Source: Haemophilus parainfluenzae (lineage in GTDB: Bacteria > Pseudomonadota > Gammaproteobacteria > Enterobacterales > Pasteurellaceae). Taken from it: a stretch of 64,000 nucleotides of DNA. Below the pieces are notes generated by a model. That model searched no databases. It was not told the DNA's origin and saw nothing but the letters and a program-made list of their open reading frames with translations. The translations under genes were made by a program, and so were the position numbers. The DNA lies in contig NZ_QEPQ01000002.1 in NCBI RefSeq assembly GCF_003252795.1, forward strand, positions 1-64,000, read 5' to 3'. Shown here one piece after another: positions 26,350 to 36,179 of the stretch (position 1 is the stretch's first letter; every line of letters starts with the position of its first letter).

Positions 26350-26709
26350 CTACTTTGTTAAGTCGTAGCTCCAATCCAATAACTTGAAGATTTCCTCGAT
26401 TTCTACGCCATGATCTAACACGATCGTTAGCCAATGGGTTCTGTTCATATGGTAGGCAGGTAAGAAATTAGGTGATTGTCTCAAAATACTCACCATATCG
26501 GGTGGACATTTGAGATTGATAAAATCAGTCTCTCCTTCTTCTTGTAAACCAAGCTTCATTTTTCTGATTTTGCCAATAAGTGCATACCATTTCCCTTTGG
26601 CATTACCATGGCGCAAGATGGCATATTCGGGATATTTTTCCCAAAGATATTCTGGCTGCGTCGTATATTGATTGGCTGCATAATCAATGATTTGTTGTGC
26701 TTGGCGCAT
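26350..26709 (-). CDS. MmcQ/YjbR family protein
   Basis: A 119-residue protein of the YjbR/MmcQ family (CyaY-like double-wing fold, assumed DNA-binding). Typical features are the N-terminal LWEKYPEYAILRHG segment, the strand KWYALIG, the INLKCPPDM motif near residue 65, the conserved NRTHWLTIVLDHGV near 88 and a final SYDLTK. The family has no firm biochemical role. It stands alone between the ABC operon and a small secreted protein gene, with a stem-loop upstream that contains a Neisseria-like uptake sequence. Confidence 0.82.
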   Translation of the reverse strand: MRQAQQIIDYAANQYTTQPEYLWEKYPEYAILRHGNAKGKWYALIGKIRKMKLGLQEEGETDFINLKCPPDMVSILRQSPNFLPAYHMNRTHWLTIVLDHGVEIEEIFKLLDWSYDLTK

Positions 26710-26764
26710 GGGTTACTCCTTGAATGATGAATGGGTTTATTATCAGCCGTAAAGCAGAGAAAAG

Positions 26765-26800
26765 AAAGACCGTCTGAAAATTGAATTCTAGACGGTCTTT
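26765..26800 (-). terminator. Stem-loop resembling a Neisseria uptake sequence
   Basis: AAAGACCGTCT (26765-26775) and AGACGGTCTTT (26790-26800) are perfect inverted arms with a 14-base loop. It can end the transcript of the secreted-protein gene on the minus strand. The left side reads AGACCGTCTGAA, one base from the neisserial 12-base signal AGGCCGTCTGAA. Confidence 0.65.
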
Positions 26801-26856
26801 TGCTTTAGTTTTAAAACATCGCATATATAAGTGCGGTCGTTTTTTGAGTATTTCTC

Positions 26857-27342
26857 TTACTCAGTCACGTAGAAAACTTGTTTTTCAAATTCGTGTTTAC
26901 CAATTTTGATAGTCAGTACATATTTGCCAATTGGATCTCTGCGGTCGAATGTCCAGCAGTTCATCATGTATTTACCATTTTCTAATGTTGGTCTGGTATA
27001 AGTGATGGTATGGAGTTTTTTATTTGGTGAAGACACTACTTTCGCATTTTCAATCGAACTGGCGAATTCACTTTGGGCTTGAGCTTTAAAGGTTTCACTT
27101 ACTGTTGCTTTTTTACCAAAATCACCGGTTGCGAGCCAACATACTTTCTCGGTTTTATTGGAACGAGAGGTTTCTTTTTTATTTAAATCAGGTGATGGCT
27201 CTTGAGTTCTATCAAACACAGAGAGGTAAATAGTGGGCTCATTTGCCGTATCTTTAGCTGTGTCTTTTGATTCTGGTGATGCAGCAAATGTGGCTGTTGA
27301 AAATAGGGTCGCAATTAAAGCGAATGTTGAGATTTTTTTCAT
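26857..27342 (-). CDS. Secreted hypothetical protein with two Cys-Trp motifs
   Basis: A 161-residue protein I do not recognise. A typical signal peptide (residues 1-20, cut near TFA-A) indicates the periplasm. The first part is Lys/Asp/Glu-rich and probably disordered. The only two cysteines, C68 and C129, are each followed by Trp (VCWLATG and MNCWTFDRR), which suggests a disulfide joining two related strands; beta-strands dominate the end (YVLTIKIGKHEFEKQVFYVTE). It is downstream of ftsP by 26 bases on the same strand and may belong to that transcript. Confidence 0.7.
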   Translation of the reverse strand: MKKISTFALIATLFSTATFAASPESKDTAKDTANEPTIYLSVFDRTQEPSPDLNKKETSRSNKTEKVCWLATGDFGKKATVSETFKAQAQSEFASSIENAKVVSSPNKKLHTITYTRPTLENGKYMMNCWTFDRRDPIGKYVLTIKIGKHEFEKQVFYVTE

Positions 27343-27368
27343 GTTAGATTCCTTTTTATATCATTATT

Positions 27369-28778
27369 TTATTGAACGATCATTATACCAAGGCATCCCA
27401 TATCTGCCAGCATTAAATTGGATGAGCCAAATAAGAATGGATGAGTATTTGACGAAGGTTGTTCAAATTTTACTAAAATTTGTACTTTCTTTTTCACCCA
27501 AACCGTGTCTTTCCAGGCTAGTTCCGACAAATCGACGTTGACGTCATCTTGGCTTTCAATCACAAATTTAGCGCCTTGAATGGTGAAACCCACAGGCAGT
27601 GAGCTGTTGATGATCCAACGTTCGACGGTGCCGACTTTAGCCGAAACATCAATACGACGCGGGTCAAAGCGTTGTTTATTGATTAAGCCATTTGTGACAT
27701 CCAATTCAAAGGTACGTTCTTGGGCTATTTTACTTTCGAGCATCTCGGAAGCATCAGTATTGAATGATTCATTCATCTTTTTACTGAATGCGGAGATCTC
27801 ACCTTGTGGGCGAAGTTCTAAAACGGTGTTATCGGCAAAATCATTACCTGAACTGAACACATTTTTGATTTTGTCGAAGAAGCCACGTTTGGCGCCAGAG
27901 ATGAGTGATACGCCTTCTCCTTCACTTAAATTAACGAGCACTTCAGCACGCTCACCTGGTGCAAGAATAAGAGAATTGATCGCTTTACCTTGTGGTAAAA
28001 AGCCTAGATCTCTCGCAACGAGTAACATCTCTTGTTCGTTATCTAAACGTAGATCATAGGCTCTTGCCAATGAGGCATTGAGTAAGCGTAAACGTATCCA
28101 ACCGCGAGGGACGTCAAGATAAGGCGCTTCTTGTCCATTCACAAGAAGACGATTACCGACAAAGTGCGGTTGATTTTGCTTAAATAATTGTAATCCGTCA
28201 CCGTTAAATTCCATGTCTTGTAAGATTAATGGAATATCGTCTACGCCATATTTATGAGGAAGTTGTGATTTTAGGCTTTGCTCATCTTCAATCAACCACA
28301 TTCCCACGATGCCGCGATAGGTTTGATAAGCCGAGTTCGCCAGGGTGGCAGAGCGATACCAACAAGTCGCGGCAGGTTGCTCTATCGGGATAATCGGAGC
28401 CCAAGATTCTCCTTTCTTTAAGACTTTTGCGGCACCACCAAATAATTCGCCACTGGCTTGTAATCCTTGAATGGAGAGGGCAATGCTTTGTGGCAAATTA
28501 TTGTGATAATTGAGTTTTGCAAAGGAACCCGATTTGATGCGAATAGTGGGTCCAAGGTAATTGCCGTTAAAGCCCCACACACTGACACTATGGGAGCCAT
28601 CTAACTTGTAGCCGGTTTCTTCCATATTAAGAATAATGGGGCGACCACGTTTTGCTTCCATCAACGGCGGAATAGTTAATTTTTCGCGGGATGCCGCTAA
28701 TACTGATTGAGGAGTGGCAGCAAGTGCAGTTGAAATTGCGGTAGTTTTTAATAATTGGCGACGAGAAAGACGCAACAT
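27369..28778 (-). CDS. ftsP: Cell division protein FtsP (SufI)
   Basis: FtsP is a periplasmic multicopper-oxidase-like protein that stabilises the division septum under stress. The 469-residue protein starts with a Tat signal, [10 protein letters not shown] (R6-R7), cut after VLA near residue 27. Three cupredoxin domains follow, but copper-binding HxH pairs are absent (for example the place of the oxidase HWHG is SIQGLQ), as in SufI, so no oxidase activity is expected. I start at the ATG that follows plsC by one base (TAATATG) behind AAGGA; a longer frame overlaps plsC. plsC-ftsP is the same order as in E. coli. Confidence 0.9.
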   Translation of the reverse strand: MLRLSRRQLLKTTAISTALAATPQSVLAASREKLTIPPLMEAKRGRPIILNMEETGYKLDGSHSVSVWGFNGNYLGPTIRIKSGSFAKLNYHNNLPQSIALSIQGLQASGELFGGAAKVLKKGESWAPIIPIEQPAATCWYRSATLANSAYQTYRGIVGMWLIEDEQSLKSQLPHKYGVDDIPLILQDMEFNGDGLQLFKQNQPHFVGNRLLVNGQEAPYLDVPRGWIRLRLLNASLARAYDLRLDNEQEMLLVARDLGFLPQGKAINSLILAPGERAEVLVNLSEGEGVSLISGAKRGFFDKIKNVFSSGNDFADNTVLELRPQGEISAFSKKMNESFNTDASEMLESKIAQERTFELDVTNGLINKQRFDPRRIDVSAKVGTVERWIINSSLPVGFTIQGAKFVIESQDDVNVDLSELAWKDTVWVKKKVQILVKFEQPSSNTHPFLFGSSNLMLADMGCLGIMIVQ

Positions 28779-28779
28779 A

Positions 28780-29502
28780 TTATTTTCCTTGTGCAATTTC
28801 AGCATCGAGTTCAGCGATGCGTTTTTCCATCAAATCGTGACAGTAAGTAGCAAGTTCGCGAACATTGTCTTTTGTGTATGATGACACATCAATTGGATCC
28901 ATCATTTCACAAATCACCTTACCATTATCCCAACGATTTAAATCAATTTTGTTGTGAGTCGTCGAACATACTACTGGCACGATTGGTACGCCAGCCGCAA
29001 TTGCAGCATGGAATGCACCGGTTTTGAATGGCAATAAACCACGACCACGGCTGCGTGTGCCTTCAGGGAACATCCAAATTGACAGGTTGTCTTTATTGAT
29101 ACGGCGAGCAAGTTCAGTCATGGTGCTGTGTGCTTTAGAACGATTTTCACGATCCAAGAAAATATTGCCGGTTACCCAATATAAAATACCGAAGAAAGGA
29201 ATCCAAATTAGGCTTTTTTTACCCACACTCACCGTGCGAGGGAGTACCATGTAAGAGATGGTTACCATATCGAAATTATTTTGGTGGTTACCGATGTAAA
29301 TACAACGCGGCATATTCTCTTTATTTTGTGGAAAACGGTGTTCTACTTTTAAGCCAAATAAAGGGTATAAACGACCAAACCAGCGAGCCATAACGCCCAC
29401 ATTGCTTGGGTTTTTGAAACGAATAAAGGAATAGATCGTACCGAGCACACAAATTAAAATACAACAAAGTGCAACGATGAGAATTCTGGCGATTTTTAAC
29501 AT
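28780..29502 (-). CDS. plsC: 1-acyl-sn-glycerol-3-phosphate acyltransferase
   Basis: PlsC adds the second acyl chain to lysophosphatidic acid at the inner membrane, giving phosphatidic acid. The 240-residue protein has an N-terminal membrane helix (about 4-26), the catalytic HxxxxD motif in GNHQNNFDM (about 72-80), the LIWIPFFG helix, the glycerophosphate-binding FPEGTRSRG near 145 and GVPIVPVV near 173. It is followed by ftsP almost without a gap, as in enterics. The third acyltransferase of the path, PlsY, is at 20.4 kb. Confidence 0.95.
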   Translation of the reverse strand: MLKIARILIVALCCILICVLGTIYSFIRFKNPSNVGVMARWFGRLYPLFGLKVEHRFPQNKENMPRCIYIGNHQNNFDMVTISYMVLPRTVSVGKKSLIWIPFFGILYWVTGNIFLDRENRSKAHSTMTELARRINKDNLSIWMFPEGTRSRGRGLLPFKTGAFHAAIAAGVPIVPVVCSTTHNKIDLNRWDNGKVICEMMDPIDVSSYTKDNVRELATYCHDLMEKRIAELDAEIAQGK

Positions 29503-29589
29503 AGAAAATACCTAATTAAAATTTTTGGAAAGTATAGCAAATTACACAAAAATGTGTGCTAATCTAATGAAAAAAATGACGGAATAGTT

Positions 29590-30294
29590 ATGAAACCCAT
29601 TTATTTTATTGCAGATCTTCATTTAAGCGAAACCCATCCGGAATTAACCGCACTTTTTAACGATTTTATGCAAAACCAAGCACAAGAAGCACAAGTGGTT
29701 TATATTTTGGGGGATCTTTTTGATTTTTGGATTGGTGACGATGAAACTTCACCTTTAATCTCACAAGTAAAACAGTTGATTAAAAACCTGACAGAAAAGG
29801 GCATCGCTTGTTATTTCATTCATGGTAATCGAGATTTTCTGCTAGGGAAAAAATTTGCACAAGATTGTGGTTTAACGTTATTGCCTGACTATCATTGTGT
29901 TGATCTTTATGGTGTGAAAACCTTAATTTGTCATGGTGATACCTTATGTATTGATGATGTGAAATATCAACAATTTCGCCGAAAAGTGCATCAAAAATGG
30001 CGACAAAGATTGTTTTTATGCTTGCCATTAAGAGTGCGGTTAAAAATTGCAGAGAAAATTCGCGCGAAGAGTAAACAAGATAAGCAATATAAGTCACTGG
30101 ATATCATGGATGTGAATTTAGCGTTTACGGCACAAACCGTAAAAGAATTTGGCGTAAATCGATTAATTCACGGTCATACGCATCGAGAAGCCATCCATCA
30201 GGAAAAAGGGTACACTCGAATTGTGTTAGGCGATTGGCGAAAGGATTATGCCTCAATTCTGGAAGTAACAGAAAACGGTTATCGGTTTATTTAA
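29590..30294 (+). CDS. lpxH: UDP-2,3-diacylglucosamine diphosphatase
   Basis: LpxH cleaves UDP-2,3-diacylglucosamine to lipid X and UMP, the fourth step of lipid A synthesis, on the cytoplasmic membrane face. The 234-residue enzyme has the metallophosphatase motifs: DLHLSE (D8, H10), [11 protein letters not shown] near 40, GNRDF near 80, HGDT near 117 and GHTHREA near 197. Divergent from plsC; the divergence region is about 85 bases. A terminator closes the gene. Confidence 0.95.
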   Translation: MKPIYFIADLHLSETHPELTALFNDFMQNQAQEAQVVYILGDLFDFWIGDDETSPLISQVKQLIKNLTEKGIACYFIHGNRDFLLGKKFAQDCGLTLLPDYHCVDLYGVKTLICHGDTLCIDDVKYQQFRRKVHQKWRQRLFLCLPLRVRLKIAEKIRAKSKQDKQYKSLDIMDVNLAFTAQTVKEFGVNRLIHGHTHREAIHQEKGYTRIVLGDWRKDYASILEVTENGYRFI

Positions 30295-30296
30295 AC

Positions 30297-30327
30297 AAAA
30301 AGCACGGGATTAAACCTGTGCTTTTTT
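30297..30327 (+). terminator. lpxH terminator
   Basis: AAAAGCACGGG and CCTGTGCTTTT pair (with one G-U) around a 6-base A/T loop, followed by T residues, immediately after the lpxH stop. Confidence 0.85.
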
Positions 30328-30358
30328 GAATTAAAACGTGCTGATTTTCAACCGCACT

Positions 30359-32191
30359 TTATTCTACGGTTACCGATTTCGCTAAGTTACGAGGTTGATC
30401 CACGTCGGTTCCTTTAATTAATGCCACATGGTATGACAATAATTGCATAGGAACAGTGTAGAAAATTGGCGCAATAATTTCATTCACTTTTGGCATAGTG
30501 ATAATTTTCATGCCTTCGCTAGGTGTGAAGCCTGCTTCTTTATCAGCGAACACATAAAGCTGACCACCACGCGCACGCACTTCTTCAATGTTTGATTTCA
30601 CTTTTTCAAGTAATTCATTGTTTGGTGCGACCACGATAACCGGCATATCTGCATCGATTAAGGCGAGTGGACCGTGTTTTAATTCACCTGCCGCATAAGC
30701 TTCAGCATGGATATAAGAAATTTCTTTTAATTTCAATGAAGCTTCCATTGCGATAGGGTAGAACTCACCACGACCTAAGAAAAGCGCATGATTTTTCTCT
30801 GCGAAGTCTTCTGCTAATGCTTCGATGTCTTTATCAAACGCAAGGGCTTTTTCAACTTCAGCCGGAAGTGATTGTAACGCTTTTACAATTTCCACTTCTT
30901 GTTCATTTGAGATATTGCCTTTTACTTTACCAATTGCAGTTACTAACATTAATAATGCGGCCAACTGAGTGGTAAACGCTTTGGTTGATGCCACACCGAC
31001 TTCAACGCCAGCACGTGTCATGAATGCAAGATCTGATTCGCGTACTAAAGATGAACTTGATACGTTACAGATCGTTAAGGCTGCCATGTAACCTTTTTCT
31101 TTTGCAAGACGAAGTGCTGCAAGAGTATCCGCTGTTTCACCTGATTGAGAGATAGTCACTAACAAGCTATTCGGACGAGTCACGAATTTGCGATAGCGGA
31201 ATTCAGATGCGATTTCAACATCACAGCTTACGCCAGCAAGTGCTTCAAACCAGTAACGAGCAGTCATCCCTGCATTATAAGAGGTACCACAAGCCACAAT
31301 TTGAATATGTTCAACTTTTTCTAAGATTTCTGCTGCGCCATTACCAATAGCATCCACAATCACGTTGTTATGAAGGATACGTCCTTCCATGGTGTTGATT
31401 AATGCATTTGGTTGCTCATAGATTTCTTTTTGCATGAAATGGCGGAATTTGCCTTTTTCTGCTGCATCATTTTCAAGGTTAGACTCGTGCACTTCACGTT
31501 CTACTTTTTGACCATTCGCATCGTAAATATCTACGGTACGACGTGTGATTTCTGCGATATCGCCTTCCTCTAAATAGATGAAACGACGAGTTACGCTTAA
31601 GAGCGCAAGTTGGTCAGATGCCAGGAAGTTTTCACCAATTCCTAAACCAATCACTAATGGGCTGCCTGAACGAGCTGCCACTAAATGTTCTGGATGCTCA
31701 CGATCTAGTACAACCATACCATATGCACCAGTAAGTTGTTTTACGGTTTTTTGTACTGCTTCAAGAAGATTTGAGGCTGTACGCATTTCCCAATTAACAA
31801 GGTGTGCAATTACTTCGGTATCGGTTTGAGAATTAAACACGTAGCCACGTGATTTAAGTAATTCACGTAATTCTTCGTGATTTTCGATGATACCGTTATG
31901 GACGACAGCAAAGTTACCTGAAGTATGCGGATGAGCATTAGCTTCGGACGGTTCACCATGAGTTGCCCAACGGGTGTGAGCGATCCCTGTACCACCGATT
32001 AATGGTTTTACTGCAACGGCTTCATCAAGGGCTTTTACTTTACCCAAGCAGCGTACGCGGTGTAATTCATGGTTTGGATCCACAACAGCAACACCCGCAG
32101 AGTCATAACCACGATACTCTAAGCGGTGTAAACCATTAATTAAAATTTCTGCTACATCACGTTGTGCTACCGCACCAACAATACCACACAT
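30359..32191 (-). CDS. glmS: Glutamine-fructose-6-phosphate aminotransferase
   Basis: GlmS makes glucosamine-6-phosphate, the entry to peptidoglycan and LPS amino sugars. The 610-residue protein has the N-terminal glutaminase with catalytic Cys directly after Met (MCGIVGAV), RWATHGEPS, and the HNGIIEN loop; then two SIS domains (CGTSYNAGM near 303, [11 protein letters not shown] near 348, TKAF, and LGRGEFYP near 475) and the end LAKSVTVE. No glmS ribozyme is expected or seen. A DeoR-type regulator is encoded 50 bases upstream on the same strand. Confidence 0.97.
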   Translation of the reverse strand: MCGIVGAVAQRDVAEILINGLHRLEYRGYDSAGVAVVDPNHELHRVRCLGKVKALDEAVAVKPLIGGTGIAHTRWATHGEPSEANAHPHTSGNFAVVHNGIIENHEELRELLKSRGYVFNSQTDTEVIAHLVNWEMRTASNLLEAVQKTVKQLTGAYGMVVLDREHPEHLVAARSGSPLVIGLGIGENFLASDQLALLSVTRRFIYLEEGDIAEITRRTVDIYDANGQKVEREVHESNLENDAAEKGKFRHFMQKEIYEQPNALINTMEGRILHNNVIVDAIGNGAAEILEKVEHIQIVACGTSYNAGMTARYWFEALAGVSCDVEIASEFRYRKFVTRPNSLLVTISQSGETADTLAALRLAKEKGYMAALTICNVSSSSLVRESDLAFMTRAGVEVGVASTKAFTTQLAALLMLVTAIGKVKGNISNEQEVEIVKALQSLPAEVEKALAFDKDIEALAEDFAEKNHALFLGRGEFYPIAMEASLKLKEISYIHAEAYAAGELKHGPLALIDADMPVIVVAPNNELLEKVKSNIEEVRARGGQLYVFADKEAGFTPSEGMKIITMPKVNEIIAPIFYTVPMQLLSYHVALIKGTDVDQPRNLAKSVTVE

Positions 32192-32241
32192 AGTTTTTCC
32201 TTATTTAATAAAATTAAAAGTCTTGTTTTTCTGACCGCACT

Positions 32242-33024
32242 TTATGTCACATCCACACAAATTACTTCCACGCCTTGCACCGCTATGGCTTCTTTGTCAG
32301 CCTGAGATAATTTGTTATCGGTAATCAGTACATCAATTTGCTGCCAGGTTAATTCCACATTTGGCATTTTTCTACCAATTTTTTGTGATTCCACCATCAC
32401 AATCACTTCACGAGATACTTCAGCCATCACTTGGCTTAAGCGAACCAACTCATTAAATGTTGTTGTACCACGTTCTAAATCAATGCCATCAGCACCAATA
32501 AATAATTGGTCAAAATCATAAGAACGTAGCACTTGTTCGGCAATATTGCCTTGGAAGGATTCGGAACGCGTGTCCCAAGTGCCTCCCGTCATTAAGAGCG
32601 TCGGTTCATTTTCGAGTGAACGTAATGCGGTGGCCACCGAAAGCGAATTCGTCATCACAACCAAGCCTTGCTTGCGATTAAGCTGTTTAATCAAGGCGGC
32701 GGTTGTGCTGCCACTATCTACAATAATGCGATTGTGATCACGAATACGTTCTGCAGCTGCCTTTGCTAAGACTAACTTTCGTTGCGAAAGTTCATCATCT
32801 TGTTCTTCTTCGATGATTTCTTGTGGCATTAAAATGGCTCCACCATATTTACGAAGAAGGAAACCATTACTTTCCAATGCAGTGAGATCTTTTCGAATCG
32901 TCACTTCAGATGTGTCAAATAACTGTACGAGTTGTTCTACACTGACTTCACCTTGTTCTTGCAGAAGTTGCATGATGGCATGTCTGCGTTGTTGGGTATT
33001 TCGGTGTTGAATATTTCGTTTCAT
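32242..33024 (-). CDS. DeoR/GlpR family sugar-phosphate-responsive repressor
   Basis: A 260-residue DeoR-type repressor. The N-terminal winged helix spans RRHAIMQLLQEQGEVSVEQLVQLFDTSEVTIRKDLTALE (about 13-52), with the family ending LRKYGGA. The C-terminal sugar-phosphate isomerase-like sensor shows VDSGSTTAALI near 105, TNSLSVATAL near 127, TGGTWD and FIGADGIDLERG near 185. Its place immediately upstream of glmS suggests that it senses an amino-sugar phosphate and controls glmS or related genes. This is inference; no operator was identified. Confidence 0.85.
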   Translation of the reverse strand: MKRNIQHRNTQQRRHAIMQLLQEQGEVSVEQLVQLFDTSEVTIRKDLTALESNGFLLRKYGGAILMPQEIIEEEQDDELSQRKLVLAKAAAERIRDHNRIIVDSGSTTAALIKQLNRKQGLVVMTNSLSVATALRSLENEPTLLMTGGTWDTRSESFQGNIAEQVLRSYDFDQLFIGADGIDLERGTTTFNELVRLSQVMAEVSREVIVMVESQKIGRKMPNVELTWQQIDVLITDNKLSQADKEAIAVQGVEVICVDVT

Positions 33025-33100
33025 TATTTATATCCCGTAATAAGTTTCGGTTCGGAATTATATCGACAAAATAATGATTGTAAAGTTAAAATTTAGGCAA

Positions 33101-33125
33101 CAAAAAACCCTGACAAAGCAGGGTT
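33101..33125 (-). terminator. hup terminator
   Basis: AACCCTG and CAGGGTT pair around a 6-base loop; on the minus strand a run of six T follows. It lies about 25 bases after the hup stop. Confidence 0.85.
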
Positions 33126-33150
33126 CAATTAAAATTCGTTTTAAGACTAA

Positions 33151-33423
33151 TTATTTGATTGCGTCTTTTAATGCTTTACCAGATACGAATGCTGGAACTT
33201 TAGATGCTGCGATTTTGATTTCTGCACCAGTTTGTGGGTTACGGCCAGTACGTGCAGCACGTTTGTTTACTTTGAATGTACCGAAACCGATTAATTGAAC
33301 AGGTTCACCTTTTTTAAGGCTACCAGTGATAGCTGCTAAAGTAGCTTCTAATGCAGCTTTAGCTTGTTTTTTGTTTAATTCAGCTGCACTTGCAATTGCA
33401 TCGATTAAATCTGTTTTGTTCAT
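33151..33423 (-). CDS. hup: DNA-binding protein HU
   Basis: A 90-residue histone-like HU protein that bends and compacts DNA. It begins [21 protein letters not shown] and has the HU signature [21 protein letters not shown] (residues about 46-66) with the DNA-intercalating Pro in RNPQTG, ending in [16 protein letters not shown]. Gene order nudC-hemE-yjaG-hup corresponds to the E. coli hupA region. A 130-base region between yjaG and hup holds a small stem (CGTAGC/GCTACG, near 33,470-33,490) within the presumed leader. Confidence 0.96.
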   Translation of the reverse strand: MNKTDLIDAIASAAELNKKQAKAALEATLAAITGSLKKGEPVQLIGFGTFKVNKRAARTGRNPQTGAEIKIAASKVPAFVSGKALKDAIK

Positions 33424-33560
33424 AAATTTGTACCTTCTGTTAAATTAAAATTGACTCTATTCAAATAAGCGTAGCTTTTAACTGCTACGGCTTGGGCAAG
33501 TCTAATCGAACTTAGGGGGAAATAAAAGCCCGATTTGCAAAAATTGTGACAAATCTCACG

Positions 33561-34151
33561 TTATTGCTCAATTTTTATACCAATATTGGAGATTCCCTCC
33601 TGCTTTATCTCGTTGCGAAGGGATAAAATCAAGTCTACATCGCGTTTTTCGCAGTCTTTAAGTAAGCGATAGATTTGCCATTGAAGGTCTAATTCTTCTT
33701 CAATTTCTTCACGGCTTTTCAGTTCAGTTTCAGAAAGATCACGATTTTCTTGTGTCTCTAACAAAGAACAAATTGTACCTAACGAAATTTGGCTGATTTG
33801 AATCGCTTTTTCTAATGTTTCGCCTGCAATAATAGCATGCAATAATTCACCTAGCGCTTCACAAGCATCAAGAGCAGGTACCACACCAAAGAAGTCATAA
33901 TCATTCACATCAGGAATAATCTCTTCGAGCTTCTCTAATTGGTTTTCGAAATTGATTTTTGCTCCTTTGACCGTTAGAAATTCCCACACTAAATTTAAAA
34001 TGTTGTGATAGATCTTTTCAGCTTGCTCCTGTTCGGTCATTTGACAAAACAGGGCAAAGTTCGGTGCCATGCGTTCGCATAAGCAAGCCATAAAGGTCAG
34101 ATGTTGCCAGCTTTCAACATTTTCGAGGCGCTTGTGAATTGGATTTCGCAT
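33561..34151 (-). CDS. yjaG: YjaG family protein (DUF416)
   Basis: A 196-residue mainly helical, acidic cytoplasmic protein of the DUF416 (YjaG) family; function unknown. Family features are the N-terminal WQHLTFMACLCERMAPNFALFC, the central acidic DVNDYDFFGVVPALDACEALGELL near residue 85-108 and the C-terminal ELDLQWQIYRLL. It lies between hemE and hup as in E. coli, except that nfi, which is between hemE and yjaG there, is missing. The gap to hemE is 11 bases, so hemE and yjaG are probably co-transcribed. Confidence 0.9.
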   Translation of the reverse strand: MRNPIHKRLENVESWQHLTFMACLCERMAPNFALFCQMTEQEQAEKIYHNILNLVWEFLTVKGAKINFENQLEKLEEIIPDVNDYDFFGVVPALDACEALGELLHAIIAGETLEKAIQISQISLGTICSLLETQENRDLSETELKSREEIEEELDLQWQIYRLLKDCEKRDVDLILSLRNEIKQEGISNIGIKIEQ

Positions 34152-34162
34152 TTTTTTCTCGC

Positions 34163-35227
34163 TTATTTATGATAGGCTTTTGAGAATTCATGAATGGCAT
34201 CCACGAAGATTTTTGGTGCACTTTCTGGCACATCTTGGTGGATTCCATGACCTAAGTTAAATACATGGCCGCTGCCTTGTCCAAAATCAGCTAAAATTGA
34301 CTGCACTTCTTGCTCAATACGCTCTGCTGGTGCATATAACACGCTTGGATCCATATTGCCTTGTAGCGCCACTTTATGACCCACGCGTGCTTTCGCATCT
34401 GCCAAATTAACTGTCCAGTCTAATCCGAGTGCATCACAGCCTGTATTAGCCATGGCTTCTAACCATAACCCGCCGCCTTTAGTAAATAAGGTTACCGGTA
34501 CTTTACGACCATCGTGTTCACGAATTAAACCATCAACGATTTTATGCATATATTGCAGAGAGAAGTCTAAATATTCACGATGACCTAACACACCGCCCCA
34601 AGTATCAAATACCATGACGGCTTGTGCACCTGCTTTGATTTGAGCGTTTAAGTATAAAATCACGGAATCCGCTACTTTATCTAATAAAAGATGCAAAGTT
34701 TGCGGTTCGGCATACATCATTTTTTTGATTTTATTGAAGGTTTTGCTGCTACCACCTTCAACCATATAAGTTGCCAGTGTCCAAGGGCTACCAGAGAAAC
34801 CAATCAGTGGCACTTCGCCTTTTAGTTCGCGACGAATTGTACGCACAGCATTCATCACATATTGAAGTTCGCCTTCAGGGTCAGGAATCGGTAAATTTTC
34901 GACCGCGCTTTTATTTTCAATTGGATGAGCAAATTTGGGGCCTTCACCAGCACCGAAACTTAAGCCTAATCCCATCGCATCAGGAATAGTCAGAATATCA
35001 GAGAACAAAATAGCCGCATCTAAAGCATATCGACGAAGTGGCTGTAAGGTAACTTCACAAGCTAAATCCGCATTGCGGCAAAGAGACATAAAATCGCCCG
35101 CTTCTGCACGTGTTGCTTTATATTCAGGCAAATAGCGTCCTGCTTGGCGCATCATCCATACGGGGGTCATATCCACTGGTTCACGTAATAAGGCTTTTAA
35201 ATAACGATCATTTTTTAATTCAGACAT
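34163..35227 (-). CDS. hemE: Uroporphyrinogen decarboxylase
   Basis: HemE removes four carboxyl groups from uroporphyrinogen III to give coproporphyrinogen III in the cytoplasm. The 354-residue protein is full length and close to the E. coli enzyme: [15 protein letters not shown] near residue 20, the catalytic Asp region [15 protein letters not shown] near 77, [16 protein letters not shown] near 142, and the end with [13 protein letters not shown] start at [10 protein letters not shown], as in E. coli; the longer frame overlaps nudC. H. influenzae lacks this gene as part of its haem requirement. nudC ends 11 bases upstream. Confidence 0.97.
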   Translation of the reverse strand: MSELKNDRYLKALLREPVDMTPVWMMRQAGRYLPEYKATRAEAGDFMSLCRNADLACEVTLQPLRRYALDAAILFSDILTIPDAMGLGLSFGAGEGPKFAHPIENKSAVENLPIPDPEGELQYVMNAVRTIRRELKGEVPLIGFSGSPWTLATYMVEGGSSKTFNKIKKMMYAEPQTLHLLLDKVADSVILYLNAQIKAGAQAVMVFDTWGGVLGHREYLDFSLQYMHKIVDGLIREHDGRKVPVTLFTKGGGLWLEAMANTGCDALGLDWTVNLADAKARVGHKVALQGNMDPSVLYAPAERIEQEVQSILADFGQGSGHVFNLGHGIHQDVPESAPKIFVDAIHEFSKAYHK

Positions 35228-35237
35228 GGACTTTCCT

Positions 35238-36032
35238 TTATTTATTTTGTTCCGCTTTGCAAAGCTCAAGCGTAGCATTAATTAATTTGAGTGCGATAGT
35301 ACCTGTTGGCGGTAATTCTGGCAAGGGGGCAGCGCTAGAAAACCATTGTGCATCATGCAGTTCTGTTTCTTGTAGTTGAATTTCTCCGCTGTCGTAATCA
35401 GCGAGAAAACCCACCATTTGTGAATTCGGGAATGCCCAAGGTTGGCTACCGAAATAGCGAATATTCTTCACGCGAATACCAGTTTCTTCAAAGACTTCGC
35501 GACGAACGGCATCTTCGAAGGTTTCACCCACTTCTACAAAACCGGCTAGCGTGGTGTAAATACCTGCTTTGCCTGGCGTGTAATGGCGTTTATGGTTGGC
35601 TAATAAAATCTCTGTGCCACGGCGAACGGCGACAATAATCGAAGGGCAAATAACTGGGTAAGTACGATAGCCACAACTTGTGCATTGAACCGCTAGCTCA
35701 TCGTGAGTTTGTTCCGCTTTTTGACCGCACTTTCCGCAGAATTGGTGGGTTTTCAAAAAATGATTGATTTCCACGCCTCGGCTTAATAAATGAAAATCTT
35801 CAGTCGGTAATGACAACAAACTCCGTAAGGAAAGGTATTCTCGTTCATCTTGATCATTTTCTGCCACAAGCCATAAAGGTTGTGATTTCCATTTCCCGAG
35901 CAACATTGCTTTTTGCGTTGTGAGGCCGAGTTCCTTTGCTGTTCCGAAAGGCAGATCATTTTCCTGCCAATAAAGTGTCGATCCTTTGGTGAGCAGCCAA
36001 TATCCCTGATCTTCGGGCTGAATTGCATTCAT
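35238..36032 (-). CDS. nudC: NADH pyrophosphatase / NAD-cap RNA hydrolase NudC
   Basis: NudC splits NADH to NMNH and AMP and removes NAD caps from RNA. The 264-residue protein has a zinc ribbon (FCGKCG and CTSCG, residues about 101-127), a Nudix box [22 protein letters not shown] near 163-184, and the NudC-specific [14 protein letters not shown] following it. I start at MNAIQPEDQ, since the longer frame adds eleven unrelated residues; the ribosome site is weak. It leads the nudC-hemE-yjaG group. In NAD-requiring Haemophilus, NADH breakdown is of special interest, but no physiological role is shown. Confidence 0.94.
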   Translation of the reverse strand: MNAIQPEDQGYWLLTKGSTLYWQENDLPFGTAKELGLTTQKAMLLGKWKSQPLWLVAENDQDEREYLSLRSLLSLPTEDFHLLSRGVEINHFLKTHQFCGKCGQKAEQTHDELAVQCTSCGYRTYPVICPSIIVAVRRGTEILLANHKRHYTPGKAGIYTTLAGFVEVGETFEDAVRREVFEETGIRVKNIRYFGSQPWAFPNSQMVGFLADYDSGEIQLQETELHDAQWFSSAAPLPELPPTGTIALKLINATLELCKAEQNK

Positions 36033-36179
36033 ATTTTTCTCTTTTTGTTTCAAAAGTGTGGTCATTATAAAAGGGATTTTTCGGAAAAACGAATTTAATT
36101 TCTGTGATAAAAATAGCTAGTCAGTTTTCGTTGTGCTACAGTAGCAACCTGTTTTTCTCTTTAAAATTAGGAATGACAA

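Noticed and set aside
27580-28059. 159-codon open frame antisense to ftsP
   Set aside because: It is a shadow of a well-supported gene, with Ser/Leu-rich low-complexity content and no ribosome site.
31990-32260. glmS ribozyme or riboswitch in the glmS leader
   Set aside because: The gap to the upstream regulator is only about 50 bases, and glmS ribozymes are a feature of Firmicutes.
33470-33490. Small stem CGTAGC/GCTACG in the hup leader as a regulatory RNA
   Set aside because: A 6-base-pair stem with an 8-base loop is weak and unsupported by any motif; mentioned only in the hup entry.
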